In this document: piece after piece, positions 58,375 to 64,000 of the stretch
How the letters are laid out: each line of letters opens with the position of its first letter
Numbering within the stretch: position 1 is the stretch's first letter
Assembly (NCBI GenBank): GCA_050015455.1
Contig: JBEKBJ010000017.1
Coordinates: 16,357 to 80,356 of the forward strand
Source of the DNA: JAGDMS01 sp050015455
GTDB lineage: Bacteria; Desulfobacterota; Binatia; HRBIN30
DNA: 64,000 nt
Reading direction: 5' to 3'
Notes under the pieces: generated by a model
What the model was told of the DNA's origin: nothing
Seen by the model: the letters and a program-made list of their open reading frames with translations, nothing else
Database searches by the model: none
Translations under genes and position numbers: made by a program

Positions 58375-59732
58375 GGGCACGCAACCGTTGGGGCGTGCTG
58401 GTACTGCTTGCGGGTGCCATGGCAGCGTGCAGCGGCGGCACCAGCACGCCGACGTGCAGCTACCACGACCCTGCCGCGGCCGCAGTGTCTTCGCCGTGGC
58501 CCAAGTTCCACCACGATGAGCAGAACACCGGGGCGGTGGCGAACGTCCAGCTCCCCGGCACTCCAACATGCCGGTGGGTGTTTCCTCCAGGCGGTGCCGA
58601 CTCTTGTTCGACGGCCCTCACCACGCCTGCGAAAGGCGCGTTCGCCGCGTCGCCGGTCATCAGCAACGACGGCAGCCGTATCTATATCGGCTCGGCCGAC
58701 GGCACGCTGTACGCGCTGTACACCTCGGACGGCACGCAGCTCGCGTCAACGGATTTCAGCTTCTCCATCGCCCAGCCGGGGGGGATCGTGAGTACCGCGC
58801 TCGTGGCGCAGCGCGACGAGGGTGAGGTGGTGTTCGTCGGTGGCGGCAACGGCAGCCTCTACGGCTTGACCAACACGGGAGTCGCACAGGCGACGTATTG
58901 GCCGGACGCGATCGGCGGCTTCATCAGCGCCTCACCGAGCCTCGTCGGCGAGGGCACAGTGTGCGTCGACTCACTGAACGGCACGTTTGTCGCCGTGTGC
59001 CCCAACGGCGTCACCCGCTTCGCAGTGTCAACCGGGCCCAGCCAGTCCTCGCCCGCACAGGCTCCGGACGGCACGCTGGACTTCGGCGCCGACGATGGCC
59101 AGCTCCGTGCGGTGGGAGTCAACGGGATCGTCAACTGGTCGTTTTCCGCTGCGGGTCCGATCCGGGCCGCGCCGGTATTCGACACTGCCACCAATTCCAT
59201 TTACGTGGCGGATCGAGCGGGTTGGGTGTTCAAAGTAATCGCCGGCGGTAGCTTGGCCGGCCGCCCGGATGCGAAGTTTGTTGCGTTCGAGCAGGTCGGG
59301 CCAATCTCTTCCTCACCAGCCTTAGCTGAGGATCATCTCTACTTCGGTTCCGATGACGGCAATCTGTACGCCATCGACAAATGTACCGGCACCCCGGCAT
59401 GGAGCCCTCCATTTCCAACGGGTGGCGCGATCGCTTCTTCGCCTGCAGTTGCCATCATCGCCAGCGAACCCCCGCAACCGTTCACATGCTCTTCATCGGG
59501 GTCGCCTGCTGTGCATCAACGCATCGTGGTCGTGGGTTCGGACGACGGCAACGTGTACTTCCTGCAGGACAACGGTACGAGCGTAGCGCTAGTGGCGGTA
59601 TTCAGCATCGGTGCGCCGGTTGGTTCTTCGTCGCCTGCCATCGGCAGCGACGGGGCGGTGTACGTCGGCGCCAGCGACGGCCGGGTCTACGCCATCGGCG
59701 AGCCGCTGCCCTCGCCCACGCCTTCATCTTGA
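58371..59732 (+). CDS. PQQ-type beta-propeller lipoprotein B
   Basis: 453 residues from ATG 58371, overlapping the upstream stop by four bases. Lipobox VLLAGAMAACSGGTS, a similar WPKFHHDEQNTGAV opening and five to six PQQ-like blades (RIYIGSADGTLYALYTSDGT, AVYVGASDGRVYAIGEP). Sequence order and linkers mirror the upstream gene, so the pair arose by duplication. They may form or scaffold a surface complex; ligand unknown. Confidence 0.83.
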   Translation: MRARNRWGVLVLLAGAMAACSGGTSTPTCSYHDPAAAAVSSPWPKFHHDEQNTGAVANVQLPGTPTCRWVFPPGGADSCSTALTTPAKGAFAASPVISNDGSRIYIGSADGTLYALYTSDGTQLASTDFSFSIAQPGGIVSTALVAQRDEGEVVFVGGGNGSLYGLTNTGVAQATYWPDAIGGFISASPSLVGEGTVCVDSLNGTFVAVCPNGVTRFAVSTGPSQSSPAQAPDGTLDFGADDGQLRAVGVNGIVNWSFSAAGPIRAAPVFDTATNSIYVADRAGWVFKVIAGGSLAGRPDAKFVAFEQVGPISSSPALAEDHLYFGSDDGNLYAIDKCTGTPAWSPPFPTGGAIASSPAVAIIASEPPQPFTCSSSGSPAVHQRIVVVGSDDGNVYFLQDNGTSVALVAVFSIGAPVGSSSPAIGSDGAVYVGASDGRVYAIGEPLPSPTPSS

Positions 59733-59747
59733 GTTTCTCCCCGATTT

Positions 59748-61799
<2,052 letters not shown>

Positions 61800-61914
61800 G
61801 GGACACTCCTCACGCTGCGGAGCGGCTCAACGCCGACGGCAGAGGGGCTCACTCCTGTACTTCAAGATCTGCTCCCAGCTCCGCTTGGTCAAGCCGTCCG
61901 GCGCGCGCGGCCAC

Positions 61915-62685
61915 TCAGTACTCTTCGATATAGTTGTTGGTGACGATCGCACGCACTCGCTCGTTCAACGCGTCGCGCTCCTCCAGTCGGCACGATTTGG
62001 TGTCAATCGGCCGGTCGAGCACGATCCTCACCCGGCCACGGGGGTGAATGATCGCCCGGCCCTTGGGGAGGAACTTGCTTGTGCCGCTGACGCTCATGGG
62101 CACTATCGGCAGGCTGGTTCGGATCGCCAAGCTGACGCCGCCCTTCTTGAAGGGATGCACCTTGCCGTCTGGGCTGCGTGTGCCCTCGGCGAAAAACAAA
62201 ATGCAGAAACTCTCGCCGCCGTGCTCCGCGACATGGGCGACATGGGCATTGATACGCGCGATCGCTTCCTCGGAATCGGAGCGGTCGATGACGATGTGGT
62301 TGCTCCACGCCAACGCCTGCCCAAAGATCGGCACGCGCAGCAGCTCCTTTTTGGCGACGAAGCGGATCGTCAACGGCAGCGCCGCGAGAATGACAAAGAT
62401 ATCGAAGTTGCTCAGGTGATTGGAAATCAGCACGTACGAGCCGGTCCGGTCGATCTTCTCCAGCCCTTCGACTTCTACCTGCATGCCGCAAGCTGCGACG
62501 ATCCATCGAGCCCAAATGGGGCCGAGGACGTCGGCGGGCCAACCGCGGCGTGAGATCACCATCAGCACGAGGCACAGCGTTCCCCACCACAGCGTGATGA
62601 AAAAAATGGCCAGGTCGGCGCCCAGCCCCCACAGCACGTCGAGAGGCTTTTCCAGAATACGGCTGGATAGCACGGGTGCTGTCAT
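61915..62685 (-). CDS. plsC: 1-acyl-sn-glycerol-3-phosphate acyltransferase (PlsC-like)
   Basis: 256 residues. Catalytic motif I is SNHLSNFDIFVILAALPL (NHxxxxD), motif III FAEGTRSPDGKVHPFKKGG, and a membrane segment LAIFFITLWWGTLCLVLMVI lies near the N-terminus. It acylates lysophosphatidic acid at the inner membrane in phospholipid synthesis. The gene stands alone. Confidence 0.93.
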   Translation of the reverse strand: MTAPVLSSRILEKPLDVLWGLGADLAIFFITLWWGTLCLVLMVISRRGWPADVLGPIWARWIVAACGMQVEVEGLEKIDRTGSYVLISNHLSNFDIFVILAALPLTIRFVAKKELLRVPIFGQALAWSNHIVIDRSDSEEAIARINAHVAHVAEHGGESFCILFFAEGTRSPDGKVHPFKKGGVSLAIRTSLPIVPMSVSGTSKFLPKGRAIIHPRGRVRIVLDRPIDTKSCRLEERDALNERVRAIVTNNYIEEY

Positions 62686-62760
62686 GGTGGAGCTCGCAGA
62701 AGAAGCGCTTGACTGGTGCCATAACGCAGAACGTGGGGCTCTGGCAACGTAGCGCCCCGA

Positions 62761-63663
62761 TCACGCTCTGATCACGAAATCGACCTGGTCCGCACGCATG
62801 TAGCCGACTGTCATGCGCTCGGTGTTGTGGGCGCAGCCGAGCCGGCCCAGCGGGTCGACGACGATGACACCGGCCGAGCTGGCGGTGCGGCGTGCAAGCT
62901 GATTGATGCCGCATCGGGCGGCCTGCTCGGGGTCGGCGCCGTCGCGCAATCCGTCGAGAACCGATTTGGCCAACACCGCGCGGATGATCGCCTCGCCGTG
63001 GCCCGTCGCCGAGGCCGCGCCCAGTGCATCATCCGCGTAGGCGCCGGCGCCGATGACTGCGGAATCGCCGATCCGCCCGGGCAGCTTGTAGAAGATGCCG
63101 CCGGTGGAGGTCGCCGCGGCGACGTGGCCATCGCGATCAACGGCCGCCGCTCCCACCGTTCCGGCAGAGGCCCCGTCGTGACGTTGGCGCCAACGCTGTT
63201 GTTGCGCCGCGGTGACCAGCTCTTCGGGCCGACATCGCCGCAGGCCGCGGCTGCGCGCAAACGCTTCGGCGTCAGGGCCGGCCAACATCACGTGCCGCCC
63301 ATCGTCCAGAATCGCACGCGCCAGCCGTACCGGATTGCACACGGTGCGTACGATGGCGACGGCGCCGGCGCGCAGCGTAGCGCCTTCCATCACCGCCGCG
63401 TCCATCTCCACCGTACCACTACTGGTGAGACACGATCCCAACCCGGCGTTGAAGTTGGGATCATTCTCCAGCACCGCGACGGCTTCGCAGACGGCATCGA
63501 GCGCGCTGCGGCCATGCGCCAGCACCTGCCAGCCCGCCCGCAGCGCCGCCCCACAGCCAACCAACTGCGCCCCGTCCATATCCGCGCGCGCAGCACCGGC
63601 ACCACCGTGTACGATCAACGCCGGCCGCAACATCAAACGAACGCTCGCGGTTTGGAGATGCAC
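62761..63663 (-). CDS. Isoaspartyl peptidase / L-asparaginase (Ntn-hydrolase)
   Basis: 300 residues. The N-terminal LIVHGGAGAARADMDG motif and the nucleophile Thr in the DGASAGTVGAAAVDRDGHVA stretch are the plant-type asparaginase/isoaspartyl peptidase signature. The precursor should cleave itself before that Thr, as the active-site Thr becomes the N-terminus of the beta chain. Gly-rich AATSTGGIFYKLPGRIGDSA supports substrate binding. It removes isoaspartyl damage or hydrolyses asparagine. No signal peptide; cytoplasmic. Confidence 0.92.
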   Translation of the reverse strand: MHLQTASVRLMLRPALIVHGGAGAARADMDGAQLVGCGAALRAGWQVLAHGRSALDAVCEAVAVLENDPNFNAGLGSCLTSSGTVEMDAAVMEGATLRAGAVAIVRTVCNPVRLARAILDDGRHVMLAGPDAEAFARSRGLRRCRPEELVTAAQQQRWRQRHDGASAGTVGAAAVDRDGHVAAATSTGGIFYKLPGRIGDSAVIGAGAYADDALGAASATGHGEAIIRAVLAKSVLDGLRDGADPEQAARCGINQLARRTASSAGVIVVDPLGRLGCAHNTERMTVGYMRADQVDFVIRA

Positions 63664-63963
63664 TCACCCATTGTCGCACTCCGAAGCGGATCGACGAACC
63701 CCTCACTCAACAAGATTGATCGCCCGAGCATAAGGGACGGCTTCTCGGAGCCCGCCACAACTCACTCAAATGCCACCGGCCGGTGGCTACCAGTAGGCAG
63801 TCATGGCATACAGTGCAATGGTCCCAAGGGGATTCGAACCTACTCCCCTCGGGTCCGACGCTTCCACCAAAACTCCGCTAACACTAGTCGGTCGTAACAG
63901 AAAATAATTGAAGAAATAAACAGGTTGACCGTCTCCCCCATAAAGGCAATGGGAGGAGACAGC
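63664..63963. other. Intergenic region with a tRNA 3'-half-like remnant
   Basis: No protein gene seen. At 63818-63870 the minus strand resembles the last third of a tRNA, with a T-loop-like ggttcgaatcc and a 3' acceptor-like tgggacca; but the T-stem has mismatches and no 5' half is recognisable. Beyond it the A/T-richer sequence leads into the start of a transposase gene. Confidence 0.45.
63818..63870 (-). other. Degenerate tRNA-like 3' half, possible attachment-site remnant
   Basis: Reading the minus strand gives a ggttcgaatccc T-loop core and tgggacca, but only two or three of five T-stem pairs hold. The 5' half would lie under or beyond the mobile-element end near 63890. Integrating elements often leave such 3' pieces; chance resemblance is also possible. 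Confidence 0.25.
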
Positions 63964-64000
63964 ATGGCGAAACTCGGTCGGCCGAAAAGTCCGCTCATAC
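63964..64000 (+). CDS. IS630-type transposase, N-terminal start only
   Basis: ATG 63964 follows gggaggagacagc, a good ribosome-binding site. Only MAKLGRPKSPLI is visible before the window ends. This opening (M-A-K-x-GRPK-x-PL) is typical of IS630-family transposases, whose N-terminal helix-turn-helix follows. The call rests on twelve residues. Confidence 0.4.
   Translation, partial: MAKLGRPKSPLI

Overview
The window is GC-rich bacterial chromosome with dense, mostly short operons and no phage block or CRISPR array. The gene content suggests a Gram-negative, metabolically versatile bacterium, perhaps a deltaproteobacterial or Binatota-like lineage. The pointers are three 2-oxoacid:ferredoxin oxidoreductase (OFOR) sets, two ADP-forming acyl-CoA synthetase loci, DUF1329 and MetA-type envelope proteins, and a Cys-rich secreted protein with Thr-Pro linkers and a C-terminal anchor. 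Taxonomy here is inference from gene content only; no rRNA or universal single-copy marker other than glmU is present.

Layout. 0-5 kb is a decayed accessory zone: the end of a lytic transglycosylase, two IS1182-type transposase remnants, a flavin oxidoreductase of visibly lower GC, a broken DUF4160 gene beside an intact DUF2442 gene, a small membrane-protein gene with an internal amber codon, and a possible nuclease. 5-10 kb holds housekeeping and accessory enzymes (ABC1/UbiB kinase, SDR, peroxiredoxin, sulfotransferase). 10-18 kb is an energy-metabolism block: a four-gene KOR-type operon (+), glmU with its own promoter and a probable near-leaderless TTG start, and a convergent POR-like operon (-) whose gamma and delta subunits are fused and whose TPP subunit lacks the usual GDG aspartate. 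18-24 kb has envelope proteins, a CBS protein, TrpB2 and a Phd/PIN toxin-antitoxin pair. 24-31 kb has a fused ADP-forming acyl-CoA synthetase with ATP-grasp first, an aldo/keto reductase, and a cluster of toxin-antitoxin-like genes, some broken (MNT with a truncated HEPN, orphan PIN, nucleotidyltransferase pair).

31-36 kb is an aryl-pyruvate operon: iorA without its ferredoxin domain, iorB, paaK, and an upstream-facing thioesterase. 37-41 kb is a tetR-emrA-emrB-type efflux operon. 41-46 kb has a serine beta-lactamase-fold protein, a truncated TetR, tRNA-Ala(GGC) and a large Cys-rich surface protein. 46-51 kb is an RbsABC-like sugar ABC transporter with a GT-C-like membrane protein. 51-55 kb has a split ADP-forming acyl-CoA synthetase, a CooC-like P-loop ATPase and an EthD-like protein. 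55-64 kb has an inositol-phosphatase-family enzyme, a translationally coupled pair of beta-propeller lipoproteins, a YyaL-type thioredoxin-domain protein, PlsC, an isoaspartyl peptidase, and the start of an IS630-type transposase at the edge.

Functionally, the oxidoreductases make or use acyl-CoA and reduced ferredoxin. The ADP-forming synthetases could recover ATP from the acyl-CoA, PaaK can re-activate aryl-acetates, and the thioesterase can release CoA. A dispersed ~20-bp repeat (consensus gtcctgagc-N3/4-gtcgaaggg, four copies) occurs in the window, and one copy abuts the C-terminal remnant of a Y1 (RAYT-like) transposase, which suggests a REP/RAYT system.
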